Below are positions 34,440 through 50,765 of a DNA stretch of 64,000 nt, in pieces. Position numbers and translations under genes: made by a program. The notes below the pieces were generated by a model. The model had not been told where the DNA came from. It was given only the letters and a program-made list of their open reading frames with translations, and searched no databases. The stretch is from Craterostigma plantagineum. Its lineage: Eukaryota > Streptophyta > Magnoliopsida > Lamiales > Linderniaceae. Each line of letters opens with the position of its first letter. Positions within the stretch are counted from its first letter, which is position 1. The DNA lies in NCBI GenBank assembly GCA_027422505.1, contig JAPQWV010000051.1, forward strand, positions 4,307,501 to 4,371,500, written 5' to 3'.

Positions 34440-37407
34440 TTACATGCAATTATCGACACTGTCTTCGCTGCTTCTTGTAATGTTTAGTGCAGCCAACTGA
34501 TATACCAGAAGTTCATGGACCCTTTCCTTTAACTGCATTATCAAACTTAGATATCACATGTATAACAAAATAGATGCCAACAGATAAATAAGGCCTCATA
34601 TACCTCATCAATCCCGACTTTCGTCATGACCGATACACGAATAGCTCCTTCGGGCCCCACTCTGCGATACTTTTTGAGCTCTAAGCTATCATCGCTGACA
34701 TCATCGGTGGCAAACGTTATCGGGGAACTACTTAACAGATCGATTTTAGACACAACGTCGAGCCAAAGGTGGTCCTTGAATCTCTCCCTTATTTCCTTGT
34801 AAATCAAGAACTGTTCCCGGTCCATTCAGCCAAGAAGAACAACATCGAAGAAATAACGTAAAACTGTAGTAACTAATTCAGTCTGCCATCTTTGCCCAAG
34901 TTCTCTAATCTAATTATGAAACGGTTCCATTAACGATATGATTATAGGCAGATTCAAACATAACACGAGACCTGGTCAGAGGGCGACATTCCACATTCTC
35001 CTGAAAGATCGTGGACGAAGAGTACGGCGGTTGGCAAATGAGAGAGAACGGCGAGCGTCAGCTTTTCGAGATTATTTCTGTCATCTGCGGTTTTCAGCCA
35101 TGGAAAAGACGAATTGGTTCCTAAAGTAGTAGTAATGGAATGTAAGAAAGAGCTGTGCTGCGTATAAGTCCATGGGGAAATTAACCGTCGTGTCTTCTTA
35201 ACAGGCCGGGGGTATCAGTAACCTGAACCAAAAGTTAAGACTTTAGAGCTTAAGCCTATGATGACAATAGAAGACTGTAAAAATTATCGACCTGAAAACT
35301 CTGGTAGCTCAGCATGATATGGCCCATCAGAATTCCTCTCGTGGTGAATGGATAATTGCAGATCTATTTAATATTATGGGAACGATCAGTAAGCTTAGCT
35401 AAGCTAAAATAGAAAATAAGTCTTGTTGAACATAGAGTATCTAGGTTTATTTTCCATCTTAATCGATATTAAGGATTGAAAGTTCAAAATGTTCGTCTAA
35501 GGCTTGCGTGACATTAAAGTCCTGCGGTGCATACCTCAGGCTTCCCTGTTGATAGAAGGCGTACCAAAGATGACTTTCCGACATTAGGCGCCCCGACAAG
35601 ACAAAGAGTCGGTGTCTCCAAATCAACAACTGGCATTGCCCTCAAAGTCTGATGATATTGTGAGAGCGTGAGTGTCGAAATGTTTCTTCTATTTTTGGAA
35701 TAGATGATGAACAATCAAACGTTGATGAATAGGAGCTGATTAGCAATGCCAAACAGATTCGAGGCCTCGATATCAATGTAAGTGAAAATCATAAGATTAT
35801 TTTACGAAGGATTTTCACCTTGGCTATATTCAGTAACTCGTCTACAGATTTTCCTTCAATTTTAAATACTTCTTCGATCTTCTTGATTCCCTGCAACAAA
35901 AATAAAACCATTAGCTACAGGACTAAAGGAATAATCTTGTCAATCACATACTAACCTCACTCAGTCTGTCCTCAGCTTCACGCTTTGTTAGCGACTGCCG
36001 TGAATCAAGGAAATATACGCAAAAAACCAAGTCAGCATAACATCCATCTTTGACCGTGTGTTGATTCAATTAATGGGAAGAATGATGTGACTTAAGAATT
36101 AATTAACAAAGTCCAGTAACCAAAATTTTCATTCTTTCACCGATTCCTTTTTCTTGAACTCACTAACCTAACCTAACCTAAGGAAACATTTTTGTAAGGA
36201 AACAAGACACTTTACGTAAACACTTACGACCTTGGCACATAGAGAAGCATGCTCTTTTCCTACGGACACAACTTTTTTACGTAGCGTGTCAACTTTTCTC
36301 AAGACCTGTCCATTTAAGAGGGATTCAAGAGAAGAAGAATGGTTAACATGGAGACAAGAGTCAAGACTATCAGAAAACTATTACAATTTCACAGCGAGCC
36401 ACAACTGATAAAGGCTTGGCCTAACTCATCACGAAAAAATAATGTCCCATCTCAACAGTAGTAAAATAAAGCAGGCTTGCAAACCGCTACGCAAATATCA
36501 AAAAATGAAGCATCGATACCTCTTCATAGTTTCCATCCCCAAGAGTCAACTCAACCAAAGATCTTTCGTAGGGGTGCAAGCTATTTTTGTTGGGGAAGTT
36601 CTCTTTATATGTTTTCAGCGGAAGCGCAAGTTCCTTACATCAACAGAAACAACCAAAAAATCAAACCGAGACCGAAACAAAACAACAGTTCGATCACACA
36701 TATCTGAGAATTTCACCTTCATAAAAGCATCAATCTGTTTTGCCCCTTTGTTTCTCTCACGTTTGGCAGCATTAGCAATTCCTATTGCAAGTTCATCACA
36801 TTCAAAATGAACGAAGACGAAAAAACGAAACCGATGCCAAATTACCTACCCTTTGTAGGACCCACCCTCTTCGCCTTCCTCAAGGCAGAATATAATATGT
36901 CCACAGAAGGCATTACCATTGGAAGCTTCTGAAACGCACCAACAGTTTCAGATGATGTCGCAACTTTCTCCTACAAAAAGAAGCCCAAAACAAGAGAATC
37001 ACATCACAAACACCATCTCTTACCAACAAAACTTCTAACTGTAAAATCAATTACAGCTCAAATCCATTCATAACTCCAAATCAGAAGCGAGAAATAACAA
37101 CACCTTAATCGGTGCGTGCTGATTATTATCACCGCCTACTGAAACACTAACAGCATCATACGAAGCAGTCTGCATTTGCTTGCATAAACACAGATTTCGG
37201 TGCCCATCCACAAGCTTCAGACCTGCGAAATTAACCAAAGAAAAAAGAAAAAATCTAACATGGAACTACTGGAAATAACGTCCAACTGTTCAAGCAGAAG
37301 CTACAGAAACCATTACCTCTGGTAAATCTGTAGTTTCCTGCGAAGAGCGGATGAAATTTTGATATGCTGCACAGCTTTTCCAAACTCCACGACTTGCTCA
37401 TGTTCAT
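34440..37407 (-). CDS. PDE318: NOG1-family chloroplast GTPase (PDE318-like)
   Basis: Fourteen exons close in phase to 443 residues: 37317-37407, 37104-37222, 36850-36970, 36717-36781, 36520-36633, 36231-36305, 35956-35994, 35819-35890, 35535-35648, 35292-35363, 35186-35222, 34972-35084, 34604-34810, 34440-34532. The start is the first ATG (37407). Order: N-terminal leader of plastid-targeting type, NOG1-type helical region (MPSVDILYSALRKAKRVG, NKNSLHPYERSLVELTLGDG, KVDTLRKKVVSVGKEHA), then the G domain with P-loop GAPNVGKSS, switch I (PFTTRG), DTPGLL, and VVSKIDLL as G4. NOG1 proteins act in large ribosomal subunit assembly; Arabidopsis PDE318 is, as I recall, needed for chloroplast development. 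The G4 box has SKID rather than NKxD. The 5' neighbour is divergent, 270 bp away. Confidence 0.9.
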
Positions 37408-37677
37408 CCTTCTCTCCCACCAAGCTAAGCTGAGCAAGCTCGATAGTTTTCTTTTCGTTTTCTTTTTCCTATTATATATTTCTTATTTATTATTTCCGCT
37501 AAATAAAGACAATATTAGGCCATTCGTGGGCTAAAGAGGCCCAAATGCAACAATCTTATTGGGCCCAACTAGCTTATGAACGGCCCGATTTCTTTTCCTC
37601 TCGGAAAATGCGAGTTAATCAAATAGGATGAACACTGTGGAAGAACAAAATTCGCACGTCTTTCAACCTTGATTGAA
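37408..37677. promoter_or_regulatory. Short bidirectional promoter with GGCCC/TGGGC elements
   Basis: Only 270 bp separate the ATG codons of two divergent genes. The region carries ATTAGGCC, GTGGGCTAAAG, AGGCCCAAAT, TTGGGCCCAAC and CGGCCCGAT between about 37515 and 37590. These fit the site II (TGGGCY) elements bound by TCP factors in promoters of organelle and ribosome genes. No obvious TATA box is seen on the GTPase side. Confidence 0.65.
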
Positions 37678-40600
37678 ATGGAGCCGATCGTTCCGATTAT
37701 TGCTCTCTCGGTGCTGATCGGAGCCGTGATTGCGTTCGTGATCTTTGGAAGTTATTTATGTGGTAGGAAATCTGAAGTCGAATCGATTGCTCGGCCCGAA
37801 ACCTTAAATCCTGGTCCTAAACCCGTTTCAAAGCCAAGGAAGCAGCAGCAGCATAAATCACATCCTCATTCGCATGATAAAGTATTGAATGATGTCCATT
37901 TTCTCTTCTTTTTTTTTCGGTTTTTTGAGTCGTGTGATGGGGTTTAGAGAGTTTCTTTTTTTTTTTTTATGTTGATTTTTTTATTATGAATTGCAGGATG
38001 CTAATAAGAAACATCATCAGCTAGATTTGAATACTTTGAAAGGTCACGGCGATGCTGTCACTAGTCTGTGTTTCTCGCGTGATGCGCGTAGTTTGGCTAC
38101 TGGTAGATCCTTCTTTGCTTTGAATGATGTTTTTGATTACTTGACAGCCTTGGATTCGTGATTGTGTTGCGGTGTTTTTTTATTCAGCTTCTTGTGCATG
38201 CTCTTCATTTTGGTCTCCTACATAATGATTATGAACCAAAAACTGAGTGAATAGCGAGTTCTTGATATTCTATTCTAAATTATTAGATAGGTATGACCAA
38301 TCCATTTTTACTATAATATTACAAATTCACATAGAAAATTTTTCAGAAGGATCTTTCTTTCAAGGCTCCAAGATAGAGAGAAAATTATTTTCAGGTTTAC
38401 GTCACTGTTGTGATGGAAAATTTTCAATTCCTGGGAAATGACTGTAGGGCATTCTTATATCATTTACTTTTTACTCCTTTTTGGAGATTAAGATTCAGAT
38501 AATTTTCTTTGATGTTGGCTCTCTCTCATTAATTTTTCATAACATCCCTATCGTGTTTTGGAAATTATGACTTTTTTAGTTCTACCTTTTTCCTCAAGTT
38601 CTAACGTAGTTAATGCGTGATCTATGTAACAACATTTGCGCATTATGTCCTCCCCTTTCTAAACTTCGATCTGTCTTTCCATTTAGGAGGTTCGTGATGC
38701 TATTAGCTACTTGCCTTGAATGTTTTCTACGGTTTACCTGTCTGTGGCATTTTATGTATGCTTCTTTCGTGAGATTGCATGCTCATAAAAATTCATTGAC
38801 AGTCAAGAAAGTTATGTCCAGTTTTGTTGATGCCTCTTGTTGGTTATTGTCAGCTTGTGGAGATGGGATCATCAGGGTTTTCAAATTGGACGATGCGTCA
38901 AGCAAAAGTTTTAAGTAACTATCTCTACTTTATGTACTCATTTCACCAATACCATGCAAGCATTATATTTGCATTTGATCATTCTAATCTTCAATTTTTA
39001 TTATTCAAGGTTTCTGAGAATTAACTTGCCTGCTGGAGGTCAACCAACTGCAGTTGCTTTTGCTGATGTGGACGATCCTTCTTCTGTTGTTGTTGCCACT
39101 CAGGGACTATTAGGTTCGTCTCTGTATATGTACGGCGAAGAGAAAGCCAAAACAACCGGCGATCAGAAGCAACAAACCAAACTTCCTCTCCCTGAAAAAA
39201 AATGGGAACACCACAAAATTCATGATAAAAGAAATGTTCTCACTCTTGTTGGAACCAAGGCAAGTTATGGCACTGCAGATGGAAGCACTATTGTCCTGTC
39301 GTGCTCTGAAGGTGTTTTCTGGCATCTGATATTATTTTGTTTTTGTACGGGGTTGATGAGAAAGAATGTTCATTTTTTTTTGTGTCTTTTTGAATATGAA
39401 CTATTCATGTTATAGCAACTGAGGCAGCTATTCTATAAATACGTAACTGTAATTGTTCAATTTGACCTATCTTGATAATTGGTTGTTTGTATAGAGTTTT
39501 CTATTCTTGTTAAGGAGCTGAATGAAGGTCATATTTCATAAACCCAGAATAGTTAGTCATGACAATAGCTGTTTTTGTTCAGCACTATGTCCTTCGTCAA
39601 CTGTCCGTGTTATGTTAAAATTTCTAGAGCATCTAAGTGGCTGCTGTGTCAACTTTTCACAAATCAGCAAATCTCTTCCTACCTATGGATTATGATTACT
39701 TTGGAGACATTACTGTTAGCTTTTGGTTCATTATATGATATATTTTTGATACATTATTGTGAACTTTTGGTTCGTTATATGATATATTTGCTCGCCTCTC
39801 AATATTTCTTTGTTCCTCTCAGGTACTGATGTAAAGCTCTGGCATGGAAAAACTGGAAAGATGCTGGGTGATGTTGACACCAATCAGCTCAAGAATACGA
39901 TGGCCACTGTTTCTCCAGATGGCCGTTTCATTGCAGCTGCTGCATTTACTGCTGATGTGAAGGTGAAATCCTTCCCTATCATTTTGTCCACTAACATTTT
40001 GCGTTATTATCATTTGTTATTCTCTTCGATTGCTTCATTTATCATGTTTTTCATGCATCTCAGTTAAGATGTAGCATAGTAGACACCTATTATGTTAAGG
40101 AACAGAACTTACAATTCTTAAATTCTGCTATACTTGTTTTGTTACGGAAAGAGTGTAGCCTCAAATATGATACCACTATCTTTTTTTTCAAACCTTGTGC
40201 ATATGTATATCTATTATGCCACAACAGTGAACGCTCATTTACGCGGTTGGTTCATTCTCGCAGGTTTGGGAAATTGTATATACCAAAGATGGTTCCGTCA
40301 AGGAAATTTCAAAAGCTATGCAGCTTAAAGGGCACAAGGTCCATTCCTTTTGCACTTGTTCTTGTACCATCTTCTGCTTGCATATCCATGCTTCATAGAT
40401 TATTGTTGATGTAGAATTATATTTTTTTAATATTCGGCGCTAACACCTCCAACTAATTGAGACGCTCTTCAACTATGATAATAATCAATCACAATCAACT
40501 TCTCTGCTTCCAGACCTAGTTGATATGATCTTGCGGATTGGTTATGACAAGTAGGCGACATGAAGTTAATTAGTCCAAACTTGATTACGCATTTTTCATG

Positions 40601-41405
40601 GCTAGGTGGACGCTCATTGCTTCGTCATCCTTTATTTTGGTTAACAATTTCATTTCCTTTTTATGTATTTTTTATGCAAATAGAGTGCTGTGACGTGGCT
40701 TTGCTTTAGTCCAAACTCGGATCAAATCATCACCGCCTCCAAGGATGGCACAATGAGGATATGGAACATAAATGGTACGTACAACGGCTCCATAACCCCG
40801 TCCGTCGAATAACGACATGGTTACACCTTCCTTGAATGATGCAATTATGGCTAGCTAGAGATACCAAACCAAATTGTTTATATTTTTGGGTGTTAGTGCG
40901 ATATCATCTTGATGAGGATCCCAAGACTTTGAAGGTGTTCCCCATACCCCTTCACGACGCAAAGGGCGATGTTTCAACCTACGATCGGCTAAGCCTATCG
41001 CCCGACGGGAAGATACTTGCAGCAACCCACGGGTCTTTACTGCAGTGGCTTAGCGCCGAGACTGGGCAGGTCTTGGACACAGCTGAAAAAGCCCACGACG
41101 GTGAGCCAAAATTGAACGAACTTGTCTATTTCGTGCCACCGATTCATTCGTTCATTCTTTCATTATTGATGAAATCTCAGGAGTTATTACGGATATGGTA
41201 TGGGCGCCTGCGATGATTCCAATGGGTAAGTAAAAATAATTGTAATGGTAATCTATCCTCTGATGTATAGTAAGAACGACGACGATGGATTGAATTTCTC
41301 GTGTGATATTTTTGGTTGGCAGAGAGTAAGAAGGTTATGGTTTTAGCAACGGCGAGCGATGACAAGAAAGTTAAGCTTTGGGCGGCGCCAACTCTACTGA
41401 GCTGA
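37678..41405 (+). CDS. Transducin beta-like (TBL2-type) WD40 membrane protein
   Basis: Ten exons close in phase to 436 residues: 37678-37881, 37997-38102, 38854-38914, 39010-39311, 39823-39962, 40264-40338, 40684-40774, 40897-41100, 41181-41225, 41323-41405. Exon 1 encodes an N-terminal membrane span (IIALSVLIGAVIAFVIFGSY) and a His/Lys-rich linker. WD40 repeats follow: LKGHGDAVTSLCFSRDARSLATACGDGIIRVF (split over exons), GTDVKLWHGKTGKM, ATVSPDGRFIAAAAF, LKGHKSAVTWLCFSP with ASKDGTMRIWNI, YDRLSLSPDGKILAATHG and ATASDDKKVKLW. The topology matches TBL2, which in animals is an ER-anchored protein; its plant role is not established. A poly(A) signal AATAAA is at 41452-41457. Confidence 0.92.
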
Positions 41406-41451
41406 GAAGAGAGTGAGGTTTTTGTTGTTTTTGGCTGATAGAATGAATCCG

Positions 41452-41457
41452 AATAAA
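41452..41457 (+). terminator. Polyadenylation signal of the WD40 gene
   Basis: AATAAA, 47 bases after the stop codon at 41403-41405, in a T-rich context. Confidence 0.5.
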
Positions 41458-41667
41458 ATTATATTTACGGGGAGTTTTTTCGTGACGAAGTATTTATTAG
41501 CTTTGTGGAGGAACTATATGACTTATAGTACTGTTTGTTTTTTTTTTTCTCTCTCAAGCGATATTGATATTTTTTGTTCCATTAGTTAATACATGGGCTA
41601 AAGAAGAAAAATAAGAATCGAAGCTTAAATACCACATTTCTTTTAAGTCAAAAAATTAGTAAAATAA

Positions 41668-42420
41668 GAACTTTTTTTTATAGAAGGATTTCATTCATAA
41701 ATCCAAATGGATACAAAGCTACAATAGAACAATAACAAAAAATTACATCATAATTGACTAGATCTATTGCGTAGATAACAGATGATAGCACAATATCCGT
41801 TCTCAAAGCCTCAAATAAGGAAAAATGACCCCAAAGGGGACTCCCACAAGGGGAGAAATAGACTCACACGAGGGGAGGAGAAACGCTCCCACGAAGGGAG
41901 AACGGGCTCCCACAAAGGGAAGAAAAACTCCTACGAAGGGGAGAAAACTCCAGAAAGGAGAAAACTCCCCCGAGGAGAACACGCACGACCGAAACGGCCG
42001 AGCGGAAGAACGGACTGCTACCCTCTCGCCATACTGCGGCCAAGAATCTGCCAGATCCGCTCCCACCGGGCCTGCCGCCGCAACAAAATGCCACCATCGA
42101 CTTCCATCGCCAGATCCGCCACAACAAACCTGCCGCCGCTAGAAACAACACCACCGGACCACAAACTCCACAAGATCTGGAATCAGAGGTCGCTGCGGAA
42201 GCTCCGCCCCCAAACTAACGTCATCGCCGACAGATCTGCCTCGACATACCTCACCAACGCCACACCCCTCCTCTCGCAGCTGCCGAGACCTTCCGTCGCT
42301 TTTGAGCTCTTTTTTGTGGGTGGGTGGTCGAGCTCCCCGTGGCAGCCAAGCTGCGGGCTCAAGCTGGTGATGGCGGCGAACATGGGCTTAAAGAAGCCCC
42401 CTTAATCGAACGGTGGAGGA
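41668..42420 (-). mobile_element. Non-LTR retroposon remnant
   Basis: On the minus strand the sequence ends TTTATGAATGAAATCCTTCT followed by an A run (plus-strand T run at 41673-41679), the classical 3' end of plant LINE-related retroposons. Upstream are several copies of a motif like CCCTTGTGGGAGTC (41830-41960), also seen in the retroposon at 33780-33830, and a GCC-rich part (42040-42400). No reverse transcriptase remains. I could not find its target duplication. Confidence 0.6.
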
Positions 42421-42470
42421 GATGACGAACTGGAACAATCCATAATGACACTGAATTTGTGTGCACGGAC

Positions 42471-42521
<51 letters not shown>

Positions 42522-42992
42522 ACGTTATGGTGCTCACCTTGCGTGAGCACCATCCGTGGACACCGGTTATGTGGCATTTTTTTGTGCCACGTCAACATGC
42601 CAAATCAACTCCTGACGGGTTCACTAATCCCCATGCATTGCAGGGGTCATAATTATCTATAATTATTTTAAGTCGATTATACAACTTAATTAACCATTTT
42701 TAAATAACTAATTAAAGAATATATTTTTGATAAAACATGGATTGATTAGTTTTTCTAGAAAGTGGAGTGTGTGATGGTTTTATTAACGTCTTAAGAAATA
42801 ATTAATTAAAAAATTAACTGAAATGACACGTGTCAACACCACAAGAAAACTACATTTAAATATACATGTAGGACATATATACATACTTTACTCGAATCGA
42901 ATTGAAGCACATTATATATAAACATGTTATCACGGGTGTCAAGTTTCAGTATATCTAACATATTTGTGTACTTCTGTTTCATAAACCTCAAA
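42421..42992. other. Spacer with (TA)n and a perfect hairpin
   Basis: A (TA)n tract lies at about 42474-42515. Next to it ATGGTGCTCAC, CTTGC, GTGAGCACCAT (about 42528-42554) forms an 11-bp perfect stem with a 5-base loop. It may be the end of a small inverted-repeat element. The rest is AT-rich and includes the 3' region of the AAA ATPase gene. Confidence 0.5.
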
Positions 42993-46407
<3,415 letters not shown>

Positions 46408-46966
46408 TTCCGAAGAAATAAGGAAAAGCGGAAATGAAAATTAATAGTTCTTTGCTTGCAAATAATATTCTAACACGACTGAAAATAATAATATTTACAG
46501 ACAAATTGACCATAAACTCCAAAAGGAACATTAAATATTGGATCACGCTAATATGAAAATTTGATTTTACCCTACTATATTCGATACGGATATCTAGACT
46601 TAAATAACAAATGAGATAAAATTTTTGTGTACCGGTACCCTGTGAGACCAAATTTTCTTTGAAGTATCCGTTTTAAATATTTATTGCTCTCAGGTAGGGG
46701 TGGGATCGGGTCGAATTTTGCGGGTATCGGGTTTTTCGGGTCGGGTACCCGACATGTGCGGGTTTGAAATTTTAAATCCGACCCCGACCCGACAAAAATC
46801 AGGTACCCGATACCCGATTATCGGGTTTTACGTTTTTTTTATCTCATTGGCTGTATTATTTAAAAAAAACTTAAATTAAGACGTCGACGAACAATAGACG
46901 AACAGCAAGAACAAGACGAACAGCAAGAACAAGAGTCTACAGCCACCCAACACAATCCCCAACACC

Positions 46967-49122
46967 TGTTGGGGAATCCGGCCGTACCGAAATTCCGCCC
47001 AAGATCCGCCGGAAATAATAAACAGGAGAACACAAAGATGTAACGTGGAAAACCCTCTATTAACGAAGAGGGAAAAACCACCCGGGCAACAAGGCCGCAG
47101 AAAATCCACTATGTGAATATTACAATCACACAATTCTTCTACGCTCGCCTACACCCAAAACCCGACAACAACGACCCGAAAGTTATTTCACCCGCTAACC
47201 CAAACTCTCACCCAAAGGGAATTTTCCTAGAGTTAATTGTTAACACAAATAACTTTCTAATGTGTTGGTGTGTATATAATCCAGGTATAGCCCTCCTTAT
47301 ATAGGAGAGGGAACCCTCATGCCTTACTGTTATATCCGATGTGGGATAATAACAAAGGCACAAAACGGGCCTAAGCCCAACAATCTCCACCTTGTGACTT
47401 TGTCCGCCTTGACACCTTCACTTGGCGAAGATCCACATAGCTTCCGCTACCATGCTCCACCATAAAAGCATATCCACTTGGAATCACATCCAAGCATTTC
47501 TTCGACCCATGTCGAAATAACCTTGCTGAAATCTATGGTGCAACTTCCACGCTTGGCTTGCCAGGAAGTTCATCAGCCCTCGACACGAAATTTCCACCAC
47601 ACACCTTGCATCAAGGCCAAACCAATGCCCGTGTGTAAACTGTGGACCCGCTAATTGTAATGCGCCCTCTCTCATGACACTTAGCGACATGCCATAAGGA
47701 CGCCCTTGTCTCTCTCAGAAAAACTCATCCGTGGAGAGAGAGACAAAATTAGCGTCTTTCTCGTATCTTCACTTACCGACTTGGAGCTGCTTGCCGAACC
47801 TGCTCCACCTTTCAGACAATTTCTTTTCACGTGCCCAGATTGTCCACCGTCCAACAAATTGCAGCTTGCTTCCCCTTGGAGTTCCTCTTCTTTCCGCCAC
47901 CGACGAACAAAGCTTGATCTTCCGGTGAATTGTTCCGTCCACCATCTAGCCTTCTCTCCTCCGCAAGAAGTTTACACCGTGACTTCAGAAAATACAATCT
48001 TCTCCTTCCCTGAATCAAGATCGGCTTCATGTGTTCATAAGAAGTGGAAGAGACCAGATGAGTCTCAACGCCTGATCCTCATCGTCAATCTTCACTCCAA
48101 TGGATTCCAGCTCCGAGACGATTCCATTGAGAACGCTTAAGTGATCTGAAATACTCTGACCTTCAGTCATCCGCAATGTGTAAAATTGCTCCTTCAGATA
48201 CACCCTATTCGAGACGCCTTTAGTCTGATACACTCCTCAAGCTTCTCCCACATGCTTTTGCCGCCGAAATTCCATGCACGTTTGCAAGAACATTCTTGGC
48301 CAGACACAGTCGTATCGCACATTGCCGCTCTCAAATCCAGTTCCTCCAAATCGTCGTTGCTCATTCCAGATTTGCTCCCAGCTGTTTCCTCAGTGCTGCT
48401 GGTAGCACCGCCTTTGGGAACTTCCTTGCCCTTCAAAGCCTTGTGTAACCCCGACTGAATCAACACATCCTTGACTTGCACTTGCCACAAGCCAAAGTTG
48501 ATTCTTCCGTCGAACTTCTCCACACAAAAAACCTCGCCATATTTGAAAATCTACTTCCGGACATCCTTGTGGATTAGCAAACAAGAACTTTGCAGAAAAC
48601 GGAACAGCAACTCGTCTGTCGAAAACCCTTCGGAACTCAAGCTCCACCCGTCGCTAGCTCCACCGCACGAACAAACTAGGTTTAACCTCGCTCTGATACC
48701 ACTTGTTGGGGAATCCGGCCGTACCGAAATTCCGCCCAAGATCCGCCGGAAATAATAAACAGGAGAACACAAGATTTAACGTGGAAAAACCTCTGTTAAC
48801 GAAGAGGAAAAACCACCCGGGCAACAAGGCCGCAGAAAATCCACTATGTGAATATTACAATCACACAATTCTTCTACGCTACGCTCGGCTACACCCAAAA
48901 CCCGACAACAACGACCCGAAAGTTATTTCACCCGCTAACCCAAACTCTCACCCAAAGGGAATTTTCCTAGAGTTAATTGTTAACACAAATAACTTTCTAA
49001 TGTGTTGGTGTGTATTAATCCAGGGTATAGCCCTCCTTATATAAGAGAGGGAACCCGCATGCCTTACTGTTATATCCGATGTGGGATAATAACAAAGGCA
49101 CAAAACGGGCCTAAGCCCAACA
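46967..49122 (-). mobile_element. Gag-only Ty1/copia element, complete with both LTRs
   Basis: LTRs 46967-47382 and 48704-49122 (416 and 419 bp, very similar) start TGTTGGGGAATCC and end AAGCCCAACA as read on the plus strand. ACACC flanks the element (46962-46966 and 49123-49127). On the minus strand a primer site TGGTATCAGAGCGAGG (48701-48686) follows the right LTR, and AAGGTGGAGAT precedes the left LTR. The internal region is only 1.3 kb and carries a broken gag. Protease, integrase, RT and RNase H are absent. A minus-strand TATA box lies in each LTR (TATATAAGG, near 47300). Confidence 0.92.
48027..48523 (-). pseudogene. Copia gag of the gag-only element, broken
   Basis: Frames read MEKFDGRINFGLWQVQVKDVL... 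then ALKGKEVPKG and, after a frame change near 48230, LKEQFYTLRMTEGQSISDHL and IVSELESIGVKIDDEDQALR. These are the UBN2-type gag domain of copia elements. A decayed zinc-knuckle region follows near 47850. It cannot give full-length gag. Confidence 0.85.
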
Positions 49123-49722
49123 ACACCCACTGCGAAGGTGGAAAGAAATCCGAGGCTGAGGTGAAATTCGAAAGAAAACACGAATTTCCGAAATGAATAT
49201 TCTTTAAAAATCAGTTTGAAGCTCATAGCAGAGAGGGAGGTTAGGGTAATCGTACACGGTCAGCTATGGAAGAAGCTAAAAGGGAGATTAGCGATTGAAG
49301 TACGGCGTGGAAGAGAATCTTGAGGAGAAACTGGAGGAGACGAACGAAGCCATCAAGTGATGAGGGATCAGCTGAAGGACGTTCGTGCTTCAGAACCTGA
49401 ATTCGTGAAATCTGTTTGTTTTTTAACTCGAAAATGCTAAGAACTTCCAGGAAATCGCCGAAGAGGAAGCTTCACCGGGAGCTCAGGTGATGTGCTCAGA
49501 TCACAGTTGGAGGAAACTGAGAAGGAACGTATAGAATAAGGTTGAAATGTGTCCAGACATATATTTTTTTTCTTTTACTAACATATGGTCGGGTTTTTCG
49601 GGTACCCGATCGGGTTTTTCGGGTAGCATATTGCTAACCGAAACCCGACCCGACATATAACCTCGGGTATCGGGTTCCCGCCGAAATCCGAAACACGACA
49701 CCGATTAGGTACCAAACCGACC

Positions 49723-50765
49723 ATTATACCCTTATAACTTCTATTTATTACAATTTTACCTATATTTTAACTTAATAAAAATAGAAAAATTCATCCATAA
49801 CAAACAAACTGAACGAGGAGATTTCTTGCACCCCAAAGAGATTATCGATTTCTTTCATCTATTGTACTGATTTCTTGCACCCGTAAAGAAGCCGCACATT
49901 TCCTTCGTCTCTCCAGCCGATTCCGTTGCGTGAAAGGAAATGTAATTTTGATATTTTCGAAGTTTGAGTCATATTTTTCGATTAATTGCACTATTTGGGT
50001 GTATTTTTATTTCTGTTAGGGTTTAGATTACTTGATTGATTATGGGCTTATTATTTCAGTTATCAATTTGGACTTTTTGTATTTCAATTGCGGTTTTTTT
50101 TCGGTATTCGAAATTTGACTTTGATTATGATCCGATGAGGTTCTTCTGCATGGACATAACTTGGCCTTGTTGTGGTTATAGGCCTCTAATTGTAGTTATA
50201 CATTGTGGTACAGTATATGCTTGATACTGAGTACTGTATATGCTTTATAGTGGTACTCCTTGTTTCAATAATTTGGTACTCTCATGTTTCAAGTGATGGT
50301 ATTGTATGTTGAAAATGTATGCATTTTTTTATTTATTTAGTTATGCGTTTTTCTCACGGATGGTTCCACAAATCCACCATTTTTGAATATTTATATCGAC
50401 GACTTGGATATGATTGGGGAGTATGCGTGGGAGAGCGGTTGTGCATGATTACTTGGTGAAGGTCTTGCACCTTATCAATATGGTTCTTCAGGTATAAATT
50501 TGCTAACTTAGAAAATTACTATGTATCGATATTTGCATGTTTACCGTACATGGATATGGAGGCATTGGTGTCTCTCAGCCCGAGTTACTCGTATTGAACG
50601 TGGAGGCAGAGTTAAGGAAGCAAGCGCGTGTTCTTATAGAGCTGATGTTGCGGGTTCCTGAAGAGACTGATGATGATGGTGGTGGTGGTGGTGCAGAGAG
50701 TCGGGTTGTGGTAAGACACGTTTATCCATATGTAGGAGACAAAATGAGGAAATTGCTACATTTAA
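49723..50765. other. Spacer with an unrecognised 80-codon frame
   Basis: Mostly AT-rich. The plus-strand frame at 50537-50779 (MFTVHGYGGIGVSQPELLVL... then AELRKQARVLIELMLRVPEE) has protein-like composition but no family I recognise. It runs into the 444-bp repeat. It could be a fragment of a host exon. Confidence 0.35.

Larger units (their letters stand above)
46691..49720. mobile_element. Decayed hAT-like repeat interrupted by a copia element
   Basis: The left end reads TAGGGGTGGGATCGGGTCG, followed by many GGGTACCCG and CGGGTTTTTCGGG words (46694-46830). The same words reappear at 49590-49690. This is the plan of the two intact hAT-type MITEs in this window. The right terminus and target duplication cannot be recognised. 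The middle (49130-49530) has short charged coiled-coil-like frames (VEENLEEKLEETNEAIK) that may be a captured host gene fragment. Confidence 0.5.

Noticed and set aside
41782..42405. 207-codon charged frame on the plus strand
   Set aside because: It is antisense to a LINE-type retroposon and made of its short CCCACAAGGGG repeats.
42525..42556. microRNA precursor at the ATGGTGCTCAC hairpin
   Set aside because: The stem is only 11 bp, too short for a miRNA precursor; it fits the end of a small inverted-repeat element better.
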